Source: Arthrobacter alpinus (GTDB taxonomy: Bacteria; Actinomycetota; Actinomycetes; Actinomycetales; Micrococcaceae). From it: a DNA stretch of 64,000 bases. Below, piece after piece: positions 18,166-27,027 of the stretch. The position numbers and the translations under genes are program-made. The notes under the pieces are model-generated. The model was not told the DNA's origin. It saw only the letters and a list, made by a program, of their open reading frames with translations, and ran no database searches. The stretch spans positions 3,596,001 to 3,660,000 of the forward strand of contig NZ_CP013200.1 in NCBI RefSeq assembly GCF_001445575.1, given 5' to 3'. Each line of letters begins with the position of its first letter. Positions within the stretch are counted from its first letter, which is position 1.

Positions 18166-19452
18166 TCACTCCCATTGCCAGTCATGCCGCACCACCTTGC
18201 CCGCGACTGCCGAGGCAACGCATTCCTCCAGTGTGCCAAAGATGACCTGAACGCCTAAGTTCATAGGCGCGTACCATGCCCATTTGCCCGACGGCGTCAT
18301 GACGGATCGTTCCTCCGGTCCCAGAATCGGGGTCACGTAGGTGCAGGTGTCCACTACGATCCGTGCACCGCGCGCCTCCACCAATGGGGCCAAGCCTGCC
18401 TCCTGGGCTTGACCTAGAACCTCGCGCGACGTGGAAATCCACACGGTGCAGCTCTTCGCAAAAGTTGGCTGATCCCCTACAAGGGCACCAAGCTTGCCGA
18501 ACTCACTCAGCGAAAAGTGAGGCGTGCCCAAGGCGACCGTATCGAGCCGATCCGCAACTCCCGCCGTCGTTAGTTCATCGCGGATCTCGCGGACCATGGC
18601 GGGGGTGATGAACGCCCGCTCCGGAGCACTCTTCCAGCGGGCGGCTCGCGCCTCGGGGGTGGAGCCGGCAACATGAAAAAGGGCCAGCCCACCCGAGGAG
18701 GCGGCGGTCGCACCGAAGGCCTTGAGCTTGTCCTCGTCGATCAGTGCCGGGTCGATTCCGGTCAACAAAGGAACTCGCGAACCGGCGATTCGTCCGACCA
18801 CTCCGCCCAGTGCCGCCCAGCCTGCCTCATGCCCCAGCAGCTGTGGTGATAGTTCGGAGCAGTCGAGTTCGAGTGTGGGCACGCGTCGCTCACTCAGATG
18901 CAGCCCGGCGTGGGGCACGCGTCCGGTGATGGCAGCGCAGATGTCAATGAAGTCGCCGTAGCGTTCGGTCCGGGCGCCCAGCACCGAGTTGGCGAACACA
19001 ATGGCGTTAGATTCTGCCCAGGCGATGTCCTCCCCCAAGGCAGGCCGCTCAAGCGTTTGGTACGGGGCGCAGGTCCAGGTGGCTCGGGCGCCGAGGGCCC
19101 GGTACGCGTCCATGAGCGCCCTGGCGGGCACCGCTTCTTCGGGCGGCAGCCGCACCAGACCCGGATGCATCAGGTCCAGGGAACTCACGTTCAGCGTGGT
19201 GGGCACGCTCACTCGAGCGCCCAGGACTACCAGTTTTTGGGCAAAGTCCAGCCCCGCCTGACCGTGATAGAGACAGCTGTCAATGTGGGCATTGTGAACC
19301 GGAATGAGCCTGTCAGCGTCCAAAACGCCGGCCAACGCCACTACCATTCGCATGGCCATGGCAGTGCCCGGACCGCGCCGGCCATCGAGCATGGCGGTCT
19401 CCTCGTCGGTGAGGATACAGCTGCGGCCTGCGGTGCTCGCTTCGGGACTCAC
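18166..19452 (-). CDS. Aconitase X large (catalytic) subunit, probable cis-3-hydroxy-L-proline dehydratase
   Basis: The 428-residue protein is an aconitase X catalytic-domain protein, shown by LIPVHNAHIDSCLYHGQAG near residue 50, the ATWTCAPYQTLERP block, WAESNAIVFANSVLGARTERYGD and the late VDTCTYVTP cysteine. These supply the substrate and Fe-S or metal ligands of the family. In contrast to plain aconitase, bacterial AcnX with separate subunits acts on cis-3-hydroxy-L-proline. The GTG start overlaps the epimerase stop by 3 bp, and the gene is followed 5 bp later by its small subunit and then the reductase, giving a complete cis-3-hydroxyproline branch. Confidence 0.85.
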   Translation of the reverse strand: MSPEASTAGRSCILTDEETAMLDGRRGPGTAMAMRMVVALAGVLDADRLIPVHNAHIDSCLYHGQAGLDFAQKLVVLGARVSVPTTLNVSSLDLMHPGLVRLPPEEAVPARALMDAYRALGARATWTCAPYQTLERPALGEDIAWAESNAIVFANSVLGARTERYGDFIDICAAITGRVPHAGLHLSERRVPTLELDCSELSPQLLGHEAGWAALGGVVGRIAGSRVPLLTGIDPALIDEDKLKAFGATAASSGGLALFHVAGSTPEARAARWKSAPERAFITPAMVREIRDELTTAGVADRLDTVALGTPHFSLSEFGKLGALVGDQPTFAKSCTVWISTSREVLGQAQEAGLAPLVEARGARIVVDTCTYVTPILGPEERSVMTPSGKWAWYAPMNLGVQVIFGTLEECVASAVAGKVVRHDWQWE

Positions 19453-20449
19453 AGCAGGAAGCCTGCTTGGAAGGGGTCATCAGGGTCCAACATGTACTGG
19501 GCCGTGCCCGTCACCCAGGCCCTGCCTGTGATGGTGGGGATGACTGCCGGCAGTCCCCCGACAGTTGTTTCTTCCACGAGCCGCCCGATGAATTGTGTGC
19601 CGATGTAGCTTTCGTTAATGAATTCTGCATTGAGGGCGAGTTCGCCGCGAGCATGCAGTTGAGCCATGCGGGCGCTGGTACCGGTGCCGCAGGGTGAGCG
19701 GTCAAACCAGCCGGGGTAGATGGCCATGGCGTGGCGTGAGTGGACTGCAGTTGAGTCCGGCGCCTTGAGGTAGACGTGGTGGCAGCCGCTGATGTCGGGC
19801 CGTTCGGGATGCACAGGCGGGTTGCTTTGGTTGATGGCCTCCATGATGGCCAGTCCGGCGTTCAGGAGCTGGTCCTTGGCCGCACGTTCAAAGGGCAGTC
19901 CGAGCTCGGCAAGTTCCACGATGGCGTAAAAGTTCCCGCCGAACGCCATGTCATAGCGCACCTGGCCGAAACCTGGCACCTCAACGCTCTGCTCCAGGGC
20001 CAAGGAGAAGGAAGGGACGTTGCGGATGGTGACCTTCTTGGCCGCACCATTCTCGACGGCCACTTCCGCCACCACCAGCCCGGCCGGCGTATCGAGCCGG
20101 ATGGTGGTGACTGGTTCAATGACAGGAACCATGCCGGTTTCCACCAGCACCGTGGCGACACCGATGGTGCCGTGCCCACACATGGGCAGCAGACCAGAGA
20201 CCTCAATGAACAGAACCCCATAATCGGCATCGTCACGGGTGGGTGGCTGCAGGATTGCACCGCTCATAGAGGCATGTCCGCGGGGCTCATACATTAACAA
20301 GGTACGCACATCGTCGCAGTTGTCGATGAACCATTGCCGGCGTTCGGCCATCGTTTTTCCAGGGATGGTTCCCACACCCCAGTGATGACCCTGGTTGGCA
20401 TCCCTTCCGTGTGGGAATCCACGGCATGATAGACCCGCTTACTGCGCAT
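19449..20449 (-). CDS. 4-hydroxyproline 2-epimerase (proline racemase family), with an apparent one-base deletion
   Basis: From 20375 downward the frame encodes a 4-hydroxyproline epimerase with both catalytic cysteines, LLPMCGHGTIG and DRSPCGTGTSAR. It should convert trans-4-hydroxy-L-proline to cis-4-hydroxy-D-proline for the dehydrogenase. The family's N-terminus (MRSKRVYHAVDSHTEGMPTR) is present just upstream from an ATG at 20449 behind GGGAGCAACGTAG, but in another frame. The two frames meet at the GGGG run 20377-20380. Adding one base there gives 333 residues, the normal family size. Without it only an N-terminally truncated 308-residue protein from an internal ATG could be made, lacking the first strand and part of the substrate site. 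Confidence 0.85.
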
Positions 20450-20514
20450 CTACGTTGCTCCCTTCAGTGCTCGTTGAACTTCAGAGCTCAATGAAAATCA
20501 GTGCTCCGTGAAAC

Positions 20515-21420
20515 TTACTTATACCCCTTGGCCAGCACGGCTTCGGTATCGGCCGTGATCCGGGAGACCAGATCTTCGTTCAGCGGCAGCCGCGGCTGGC
20601 GACAAAGACCACCCTTGCGTCCGGCGATGTCCATGGACAGCTTGATGGCCTGGACGAACTCCGTTTTGGAATCCCAGCGCAGCAAGGAGTGCAGTTCGCG
20701 GTAGATGGGCAGTGCCGTGGCGATGTCTTCCATGCTCCCGCTCGTGGCCAGGTTGTAGAGGTTAACGGTGCTCTGAGGGATGGCGTTGGGGTAGCCTGCG
20801 ATCCAGCCAACGGCTCCAGCGATACCCATTTCCAGCAGCACGTCATCGGAGCCGATGAGCAGATCCAGCTCAGGAGCCAATTCGGCAATTTCGTAGGCGC
20901 GGCGGACATCACCGGTGAATTCCTTCACGGCGACAATCAAGCCTTCTGCATGCAGCCTCGCAAGCACCGAGGGGATGAGGTCCACCTTGGTGTCGAGCGG
21001 GTTGTTGTACGCAACAATAGGCAGGCCAGCCTTAGCCACCTCCCGGTAATGGGCAACGACGGTTTCTTCGTCGGCCCGGTAAGTGTTTGGCGGGAGCAAC
21101 AAGATGGAGGATGCACCGGCAGCTTTTGCCTGTTCGGCCCAGCGGCGTGATTCGTCGGCTCCATACGCAGCCGCACCGGCCATGACGGTGAAACCTTCCG
21201 GAGAGGCGGCAACGGCGGTTTCAATGACCTTGGCCCGTTCTTCGTCAGTCAGCGTCTGGTATTCACCCAACGAACCATTGGGGCAGACGCCGTCGCAGCC
21301 ATTGACGGCAAGCCAGGCAACGTGGTCGGCGAAGGATTCGTAATCAACGCTCATATCGGCATTAAAGGGAAGTGCCGTGGCAACGTGGATGCCCTGCCAA
21401 GGCTGGGTGCGGGTCGTCAT
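20515..21420 (-). CDS. DapA-family lyase, probable 1-pyrroline-4-hydroxy-2-carboxylate deaminase
   Basis: The 301-residue protein is a TIM-barrel dihydrodipicolinate synthase/N-acetylneuraminate lyase family member. The Schiff-base lysine is in GLIVAVKEFTGDVRRA, the catalytic tyrosine in LPIVAYNNPLDT and the family motif in CPNGSLGEYQTLTDEER. In hydroxyproline clusters this member deaminates and dehydrates the dehydrogenase product to 2-oxoglutarate semialdehyde. The start ATG follows AAGGAGATCTCC. Operator site 2 lies 98 bp upstream, so it likely heads its own transcript, continuing into the epimerase 65 bp downstream. Confidence 0.88.
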   Translation of the reverse strand: MTTRTQPWQGIHVATALPFNADMSVDYESFADHVAWLAVNGCDGVCPNGSLGEYQTLTDEERAKVIETAVAASPEGFTVMAGAAAYGADESRRWAEQAKAAGASSILLLPPNTYRADEETVVAHYREVAKAGLPIVAYNNPLDTKVDLIPSVLARLHAEGLIVAVKEFTGDVRRAYEIAELAPELDLLIGSDDVLLEMGIAGAVGWIAGYPNAIPQSTVNLYNLATSGSMEDIATALPIYRELHSLLRWDSKTEFVQAIKLSMDIAGRKGGLCRQPRLPLNEDLVSRITADTEAVLAKGYK

Positions 21421-21517
21421 GGAGATCTCCTTGAAAGTGTTCTTGTGCGGCTGAGAGGTTGGCGGTGCCCGCACGTACTCAACAGCACCGCCAGCCATGG
21501 GTACGAACTCAGCCTAA

Positions 21518-21538
21518 CAGTGCAATGTCACATTCCAC
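21518..21538 (-). promoter_or_regulatory. Putative GntR operator, site 2
   Basis: This is the clearest palindrome of the set: on the minus strand it reads GTG-N-AATG-tga-CATT-N-CAC. It lies 98 bp before the deaminase gene and just after the peptidase stop. No good -35 was recognised for this copy. Confidence 0.6.
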
Positions 21539-21552
21539 TAGGGTTTGGAGGA

Positions 21553-23094
21553 CTATTTCTGGGCCCGCGCCATCCACGCCTCAATACCAGTTGCATCCAG
21601 TGGCAGGGCATCAGAAATGACATCGGAGCCCGTAGCTGTAACGACAATGTCATCCTCCAACCGCACACCAATGCCCCGCAGTTCCGGAGGCAAGGTCAGA
21701 TCGTGCTCATGGAAATACAGGCCCGGTTCAACAGTCAGCACCATACCGGCTTCCATGGGCGAACCCTGGTAACTCTCATAGCTGGACTGCGCACAGTCGT
21801 GAACATCAAGCCCTAGGTGATGCCCTACCCCACAAACCAGGTAGCGGCGGTGGTGCTGCCCCTGCGGTGACAACGCCTCATCGACCGAGACAGGCAGCAG
21901 ACCCCAATCGTTCAGCCCGTTGGCAATGACTTCCATGCAAGCCGTATGGAAATCCGTCCACGGCCTACCAGGGCCTACCGCAGCCAGTCCAGCCCGGTGA
22001 GACTTCTCCACAAGGTCATGCACCTGGCGCTGAATGGGACTGAAGGTGCCAGAACCAGGGAAGGTCCGCGTCACATCGGCCGTGTAGAAGCTCTTTGCCT
22101 CCACCCCCATGTCCAGCAGCAGAACCGCGTCCTCAAGCACAGGTCCATCGCAGCGCACCCAGTGAAGCGTGGGTGCGTGCTTGCCACTTCCCACGATGGT
22201 GGCGTAGCCCACGCCGTTTCCATGCGTGCGGGCGTGGCGGTCAAAGGTGCCCTGGAGCCACCGCTCTCCACCGGCCGCAATGGCCGCGGGAACCTCGCGG
22301 AGCACAGCGGCAAATCCGTCAACAGTATGGTCCACGGCTTCGCGCAACTGGGCGATCTCCCAGTCATCCTTGATCATGCGGAGCGTGGCGGCGACCCGGC
22401 CAAGTTCGCCGCCGGCATCAAGCCCATGTCTGGCAATGACATCCTGCGGCACCACACCGGCAGCCAAGGCGGACCGAGCTGAGCTTTGGGCAGAGCGCAG
22501 GGCGGCACTGATTCCGGCACCAAGCTCATCCAGGCCTTTGACGGGAAGCACCAATGCGTCGGACCAGTCGGAGAAGTCAGGGGCTGAACCAATCCACATT
22601 TCACCGTGCGCAGCATTCGTGAAGAAGCGGGGGTCTCCGGCGAAGAACGGGGTGGGAATGAACAAGGTGGCGTCGTGTCCGGAGGCCGTCGGTGTCATGA
22701 CCAGAACAGCACCCTCAATGCTGGCACCAGTGAGCCAGTAGAAGTCTGAGTCCGGCCGGAAGTCATAGTAGGTGTCATTGGCCCGCACGGGAGCAACTCC
22801 GGCCCCGATAACCAGCGCGTGGCCAGGATATTGCGCCGAGAGCCGGTCCCGGTGGCGTTCGGCAGCGGCGGCAGCACCAGCCACCACGGGCGGGGTCCGG
22901 TCCGGGGTGCCCCAACCCTGGCTCATATACTCGGTGAACGCAGGGATGTTGGCCAGCTTCGGCATGCGGGGATCCTGAGTAGTCGGGCTCGGCATCGAGG
23001 CTGTCGAGGCGGTTGGGGCCGTCGCAACAGATGGGGCAGTCGGGGCCGCCGCTCGGGCCGCTGGGATCATCGCGGGTGGGAATATTTCAGTCAT
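21553..23094 (-). CDS. Aminopeptidase P-type metallopeptidase (Xaa-Pro aminopeptidase)
   Basis: The protein of about 513 residues has an N-terminal creatinase-like domain (RANDTYYDFRPDSDFYWLTG) and a C-terminal pita-bread domain. The metal ligands are visible: two Asp in LLDMGVEAKSFYTADVTRTF, His in GVGHHLGLDVHD, and Glu in VLTVEPGLYF and RLEDDIVV. It would release the N-terminal residue before proline or hydroxyproline, so it fits with growth on collagen-type peptides. The ATG at 23094 follows GAGGAAAGTGAA; a GTG two codons earlier is possible. The first 45 residues are Ala/Pro/Thr-rich and without family counterpart. It sits between the two racemase-family genes on the same strand. Confidence 0.88.
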   Translation of the reverse strand: MTEIFPPAMIPAARAAAPTAPSVATAPTASTASMPSPTTQDPRMPKLANIPAFTEYMSQGWGTPDRTPPVVAGAAAAAERHRDRLSAQYPGHALVIGAGVAPVRANDTYYDFRPDSDFYWLTGASIEGAVLVMTPTASGHDATLFIPTPFFAGDPRFFTNAAHGEMWIGSAPDFSDWSDALVLPVKGLDELGAGISAALRSAQSSARSALAAGVVPQDVIARHGLDAGGELGRVAATLRMIKDDWEIAQLREAVDHTVDGFAAVLREVPAAIAAGGERWLQGTFDRHARTHGNGVGYATIVGSGKHAPTLHWVRCDGPVLEDAVLLLDMGVEAKSFYTADVTRTFPGSGTFSPIQRQVHDLVEKSHRAGLAAVGPGRPWTDFHTACMEVIANGLNDWGLLPVSVDEALSPQGQHHRRYLVCGVGHHLGLDVHDCAQSSYESYQGSPMEAGMVLTVEPGLYFHEHDLTLPPELRGIGVRLEDDIVVTATGSDVISDALPLDATGIEAWMARAQK

Positions 23095-23184
23095 TTTCAC
23101 TTTCCTCTGCCCAACTGGGCAATAGTTTCTTGCAAATACTTGAACACCTTCTCGGTGTTGTTGGGGTGCAGCTCGGGGCCCGCC

Positions 23185-24195
23185 TTAGCGCAGCACAAAG
23201 CCCAACCCGAGCTCGTCCCGGGGGTCCAGGGTGAAGGTGGAGACCCCTACCGGGTAGGCGTTGCCGCGGACAGCCACCACCACTCCCCCATCGTCGCGCG
23301 CCAGCACGGATGCGGTAAAACGCGATTCGACAATGGACAAATGTGCCAGCTCGGCGCCGTGAAGCAACTCCCCCGAGTCGTCCAAGGCAGCCACGCGGGC
23401 GGCCGTACCGGATCCGCAGGGCGAACGGTCCACCTGCCCGTCGGCAAAGATCGTCACGTTGCGTTGCGCCAGTAGACCGCCGGCCGACTCGGCGTCTTCA
23501 TGGAAAATGGTGCCGTAAATCCCGTCCAGCCGAGGCTCGCTGGGATGCTTGGCTGCCGGGTGGTCTGCGAGCGCTGCTTTGATCTGCCGGCCAGCGGCAA
23601 TGAGCGCATTCAGGTCCGACGGCGTGATGTGAAGTCCCGCCTTCCGCGCAGGAAGGGAGGCGTACAGTGCTCCGCCCCAGAGCACATCCACGGTGAGGGT
23701 GCCAAAATCAGGGGTCTGTACCGCAATGTTTCGGGCCGCGACATAGGAAGGGACATTGCAAAAGGTGACGGATTCAATGCACCCGGCCACGGTTGTCACC
23801 TGGGCCGTGACGCGCCCCGAGGGGACGTCGATCACCACGTCCGTCACGCCGTCGTTCGGGGCAGGCACCATTCCGCTGCGCACGGCCCACGCGCCAAGCG
23901 CCATAGTGCCATGGCCGCACGCCGTGGAGAAGCCGTCCTTATGCCAGAACAGAACACCGAAGTGAGCGCCGGGATCGTTGGGCGGAACAATGAACCCGCC
24001 ATACATATCGGCATGGCCGCGCGGCTCATTGACCAAGAGTCGGCGCAGGGTGTTGGCGGGGCCGGTGGCCGCAGCCATGCGCTTGGCCAGCACGGTGTCC
24101 CCGGCTATCTCAAACGGCAACGTCGGCACTATCCGGAACGGCTCCCCCGCCGTGTGATAGTCCACTGTGCCAATGCTCCAGTCGTGAATATCCAC
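23185..24195 (-). CDS. Second proline racemase-family protein (hydroxyproline epimerase or dehydratase)
   Basis: The 336-residue protein has the family start DWSIGTVDYHTAGEPFR and motifs LVNEPRGHADMYGG. Both catalytic positions are cysteine (FSTACGHGTMALG and DRSPCGSGTAAR), which in this family usually marks epimerases; trans-3-hydroxyproline dehydratases have threonine at the second position. It may be a 3- or 4-hydroxyproline epimerase of different specificity from the one at 19449, or may cover for it if that gene is really broken. Operator site 3 with its own promoter lies 102 bp upstream, and the Xaa-Pro peptidase follows on the same strand. Confidence 0.85.
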   Translation of the reverse strand: MDIHDWSIGTVDYHTAGEPFRIVPTLPFEIAGDTVLAKRMAAATGPANTLRRLLVNEPRGHADMYGGFIVPPNDPGAHFGVLFWHKDGFSTACGHGTMALGAWAVRSGMVPAPNDGVTDVVIDVPSGRVTAQVTTVAGCIESVTFCNVPSYVAARNIAVQTPDFGTLTVDVLWGGALYASLPARKAGLHITPSDLNALIAAGRQIKAALADHPAAKHPSEPRLDGIYGTIFHEDAESAGGLLAQRNVTIFADGQVDRSPCGSGTAARVAALDDSGELLHGAELAHLSIVESRFTASVLARDDGGVVVAVRGNAYPVGVSTFTLDPRDELGLGFVLR

Positions 24196-24296
24196 GCGCC
24201 GATCACCCTTCGTCCCAGTACAAATTGTTTAAAACTGCCTGCTTGCCGCTTTGCTCTCACCACTGTGTTCGGTCCGGGTAAAACCCAAGAACCATT

Positions 24297-24331
24297 CAGT
24301 ACAATATGACATGACACAAGGGGCGCGTCAA
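24297..24331 (-). promoter_or_regulatory. Promoter TTGACG-17-CATATT with putative GntR operator, site 3
   Basis: On the minus strand a -35 TTGACG (24326-24331) and a -10 CATATT (24303-24308) are 17 bp apart. The 21-bp shared site (24297-24317) covers the -10 and the adjoining spacer, a layout for repression. It would drive the racemase-family gene and the peptidase. Confidence 0.65.
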
Positions 24332-24359
24332 TTCTGGACAGCAGCACCGCAGCACCCGT

Positions 24360-25070
24360 CTAGGCGCCCAGATAGGCCTCCACAATCCTGGAATCGGCCA
24401 GCAGCTCGGGCCCCGTCCCTGTCAGGGTCGTGACGCCGCTCTCAATGACGTAGCCGCGGCTGGTGATTTTCAGGGCGGCCCGCGCGTTTTGTTCCACCAG
24501 CAACACTGTGGTGCCGTTCGCGTTAACTTCCTTGATCACCTGCATGACCTGGGCAACAATGAGCGGCGCCAACCCCATGGAGGGCTCGTCCAGCATGAGC
24601 ATCTTGGGCCCGGCGATCAGCGCCCTCCCAATGGCCAGCATCTGCTGCTCACCGCCGGAGAGTGTGCCGCCCTGCTGATTGCGGCGCTCGGCCAAGAGCG
24701 GCAGCAGCTCCAAAACATCGGCAATGCGTTTTTGCACGGTACCCCGGTCCTTGACCAGATAGCCGCCCAATTGGAGGTTCTCCATCACGGAGAGGGTGGA
24801 GAAGATGCGCCGACCTTCCGGTACATGGATCAGCCCAGCCGCGACCACCTCCCACGGCTTGGCCTTCGTGATGTCCTGCCCCGCGAAACTGATCCTGCCA
24901 GCGTGCGGTTTCACAATGGCCGACGCCGTGGACAACGTTGTGGTCTTCCCCGCGCCATTGTTGCCCAGCAGCGAGACAATCTCCCCCTCCTCGACCCGGA
25001 CCGTGATCCCGCGCAGGGCCTGGATCTTGCCGTAGAAAACTTCCACGTTCTCAAATTCGAGCATGGCCAT
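24360..25070 (-). CDS. Branched-chain-type amino acid ABC transporter, second ATPase (LivF-like)
   Basis: The 236-residue ATPase has Walker A LLGNNGAGKTTT, signature LSGGEQQMLAIGRAL, Walker B LMLDEPSMGLAP and switch histidine region replaced by LLVEQNARAAL, the usual LivF form. It pairs with LivG on the membrane channel. Start and upstream stop overlap as TGATG; an alternative ATG lies two codons later. It is the last gene of the importer operon starting at 29177. Confidence 0.92.
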   Translation of the reverse strand: MAMLEFENVEVFYGKIQALRGITVRVEEGEIVSLLGNNGAGKTTTLSTASAIVKPHAGRISFAGQDITKAKPWEVVAAGLIHVPEGRRIFSTLSVMENLQLGGYLVKDRGTVQKRIADVLELLPLLAERRNQQGGTLSGGEQQMLAIGRALIAGPKMLMLDEPSMGLAPLIVAQVMQVIKEVNANGTTVLLVEQNARAALKITSRGYVIESGVTTLTGTGPELLADSRIVEAYLGA

Positions 25071-25879
25071 CAGGACTCACCCTCTTCCTTGTGCGCCGCA
25101 GCGCCAGGCTCCGGTTCGTCTTCCTTGCCCAAGTACGCTTCAATCACGGCCGGGTTCTTTTTCACTTCGGCCGGGGTGCCGTCAGCAATTTCCTTGCCGA
25201 AGTTCATGACCACAACCCGTTCGCTGACCTCCATGACCACGCTCATATCGTGCTCAATGAGTACGACGGCGGCACCTAAGTCCCTGATCTTGCGGCACAG
25301 TTCCAGCAACTCACGTTTTTCGGAATGGTTGAGGCCAGCACCCGGCTCATCCAGGAGGACCAACTTGGCCTTGCGGGCCATGGCACGTGCCATCTCCACC
25401 TGCCGCTGTTGGCCGTAGGCCAAGTTGCGCACGGGGATGCCGCGCCCGCCCTTGTAGCCCACAAAGTCCAGCCAGCGGTGCGCCTCAGCCGTGAAGTACT
25501 CCTCACTCTTGCGGTATCTGGGCGTGTGAAAGAGCGCGTCCAGGGCGTTTTGGCCGCCGTAGAGGTGCATCCCGCCGCGGACGTTATCCAGCACAGTCAG
25601 GTCTGGAAAGAGCCGCAGGTTTTGGAAGGTGCGGGTCACCCCGGTGGCGGCAATGACGGCGGGGCGTTTGCCCGTGATGTCCTTCCCATCAACCTTCACG
25701 TGGCCGCTCACAGGCTTGTAAAAGCCCGTGATGCAGTTGAAGGCGCTGGTCTTGCCGGCGCCGTTGGGTCCGATGACGGAGACAATTTCCCCGGCGTCGG
25801 CGCTAAAGCTCAGTCCGTTGACGGCCTTCACGCCACCAAAGGCGATTTGCAAGTCAGTGACTTCCAAGAGCGGGCTCAT
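25070..25879 (-). CDS. Branched-chain-type amino acid ABC transporter, first ATPase (LivG-like)
   Basis: The 269-residue ATPase shows Walker A VIGPNGAGKTSAFN, the LivG-type TGVTRTFQNLRLF block, signature LAYGQQRQVEMARAMA, Walker B LVLLDEPGAGLN and the switch histidine in LIEHDMSVVME. It energises uptake of the substrate captured by the lipoprotein at 28008-29177. The start overlaps the LivM stop by 4 bp. Confidence 0.92.
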   Translation of the reverse strand: MSPLLEVTDLQIAFGGVKAVNGLSFSADAGEIVSVIGPNGAGKTSAFNCITGFYKPVSGHVKVDGKDITGKRPAVIAATGVTRTFQNLRLFPDLTVLDNVRGGMHLYGGQNALDALFHTPRYRKSEEYFTAEAHRWLDFVGYKGGRGIPVRNLAYGQQRQVEMARAMARKAKLVLLDEPGAGLNHSEKRELLELCRKIRDLGAAVVLIEHDMSVVMEVSERVVVMNFGKEIADGTPAEVKKNPAVIEAYLGKEDEPEPGAAAHKEEGES

Positions 25880-27027
25880 GCGTTCTCTCCTCTCTCTTGG
25901 CTGGAGGTTTCCCGGCCGAAACTTTCCTGGCCGGAGGTGGTTACCTTCTTGTGTTCCCTCCGGGAGCGTTTCCTGCCGTGCGCACCTGGTCCGGAGCCGC
26001 CGTCGTCCATGTCAGGCCCGTGCTTGTTAGGTTCACCCTTTTCGGGTTCATAAGCCCGGGCGGGCCAGAAGCCCTGAGGCCGCAGCACCATGACAGCTAT
26101 CAGCACCACGCCGAAGATCACGTACCGCAGGTTGCCCATGTCGCGCAGGAATTCCGGCAGCAGCGAGATGACCACGGCTCCCACCACCACGCCGCGGGTG
26201 TTGCCCATGCCGCCAAGTACAACGGCCATGAGCACCAGCGCCGATTGCAGGAACACGAAGCTTTGCGGGGAAATCGCGGAGAGGTGTGCGGCGAAGAGCA
26301 TGCCGCCCATGCCGCCCCACATAGCGCCGAAGATGTAGGCCGCCAACTTGACCTTGTAGGTGTGGATGCCCATGGCCTCGGCGGCGTCCTCGTCCTCCCG
26401 GACAAAGCGCCAGGCGCGGCCAAGCCGCGATTTACCCAGCCGCGCTGAGCCCAGCACCAGCAAACTCACTACAACAACGCAGAAGAAGTAAAACATCACG
26501 GGGCTGGAGAGGTCTAGGCCAAACAGCTCAACGCCGGGGATGCCATAAATACCGGAAGGCCCGCCGGTGATGGTCAGGTTGTTGGCTGTGAGACGGATGA
26601 TTTCACCGAATCCCAGCGTCACGATGGCCAGATAGTCACTGCGCAGACGCAGGGTGGGTGCGCCAATGATCAGTCCGGCAAGGACCGTCATGAGTAGCAC
26701 GGCCGGGATGGTGAACAGGATGGGCAGCTCCCACGCCTTGGACACAATGCCAGCGGTATACGCACCCACCGCCATGAAGGCAATGTAACCAAGGTCCAGC
26801 AAGCCGCAGTAGCCCACCACAATGTTCAGCCCGGAGGCCAACAAAATGAAGATGACAGCCGTCGTGGCAATGTTCATCGCGTAATTGTTGGCGACCAGGA
26901 AGGGGAAGATCACTGCTATGGCAAACCCCGCCCAGCCCAGCTGCTTGCTTTCAAAGAGCCGCGAGACAACGCTGGCCGGTTTGCCGATTAGGCGCGGGGC
27001 GGTGGAGCTGTCAATGTTTTCGCTCAT
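25876..27027 (-). CDS. Branched-chain-type amino acid ABC transporter permease (LivM-like)
   Basis: The 383-residue permease has about eight to ten membrane segments, starting near residue 33, and the family motifs SGLNIVVGYCGLLDLGYIAFMAVGAY (parts GYCGLLDLG and FMAVGAY are diagnostic) and EDEDAAEAMGI, the coupling-helix region that touches the ATPases. A hydrophilic tail of about 60 residues rich in Lys, Arg, Gly and Asp follows the last membrane segment and is longer than usual. The ATG directly follows the LivH stop. Confidence 0.9.
   Translation of the reverse strand: MSENIDSSTAPRLIGKPASVVSRLFESKQLGWAGFAIAVIFPFLVANNYAMNIATTAVIFILLASGLNIVVGYCGLLDLGYIAFMAVGAYTAGIVSKAWELPILFTIPAVLLMTVLAGLIIGAPTLRLRSDYLAIVTLGFGEIIRLTANNLTITGGPSGIYGIPGVELFGLDLSSPVMFYFFCVVVVSLLVLGSARLGKSRLGRAWRFVREDEDAAEAMGIHTYKVKLAAYIFGAMWGGMGGMLFAAHLSAISPQSFVFLQSALVLMAVVLGGMGNTRGVVVGAVVISLLPEFLRDMGNLRYVIFGVVLIAVMVLRPQGFWPARAYEPEKGEPNKHGPDMDDGGSGPGAHGRKRSRREHKKVTTSGQESFGRETSSQERGENA

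Noticed and set aside
23185..24195. Calling the second racemase-family gene a trans-3-hydroxy-L-proline dehydratase
   Set aside because: That activity normally goes with threonine in place of the second catalytic cysteine; here the motif is DRSPCGSGT.
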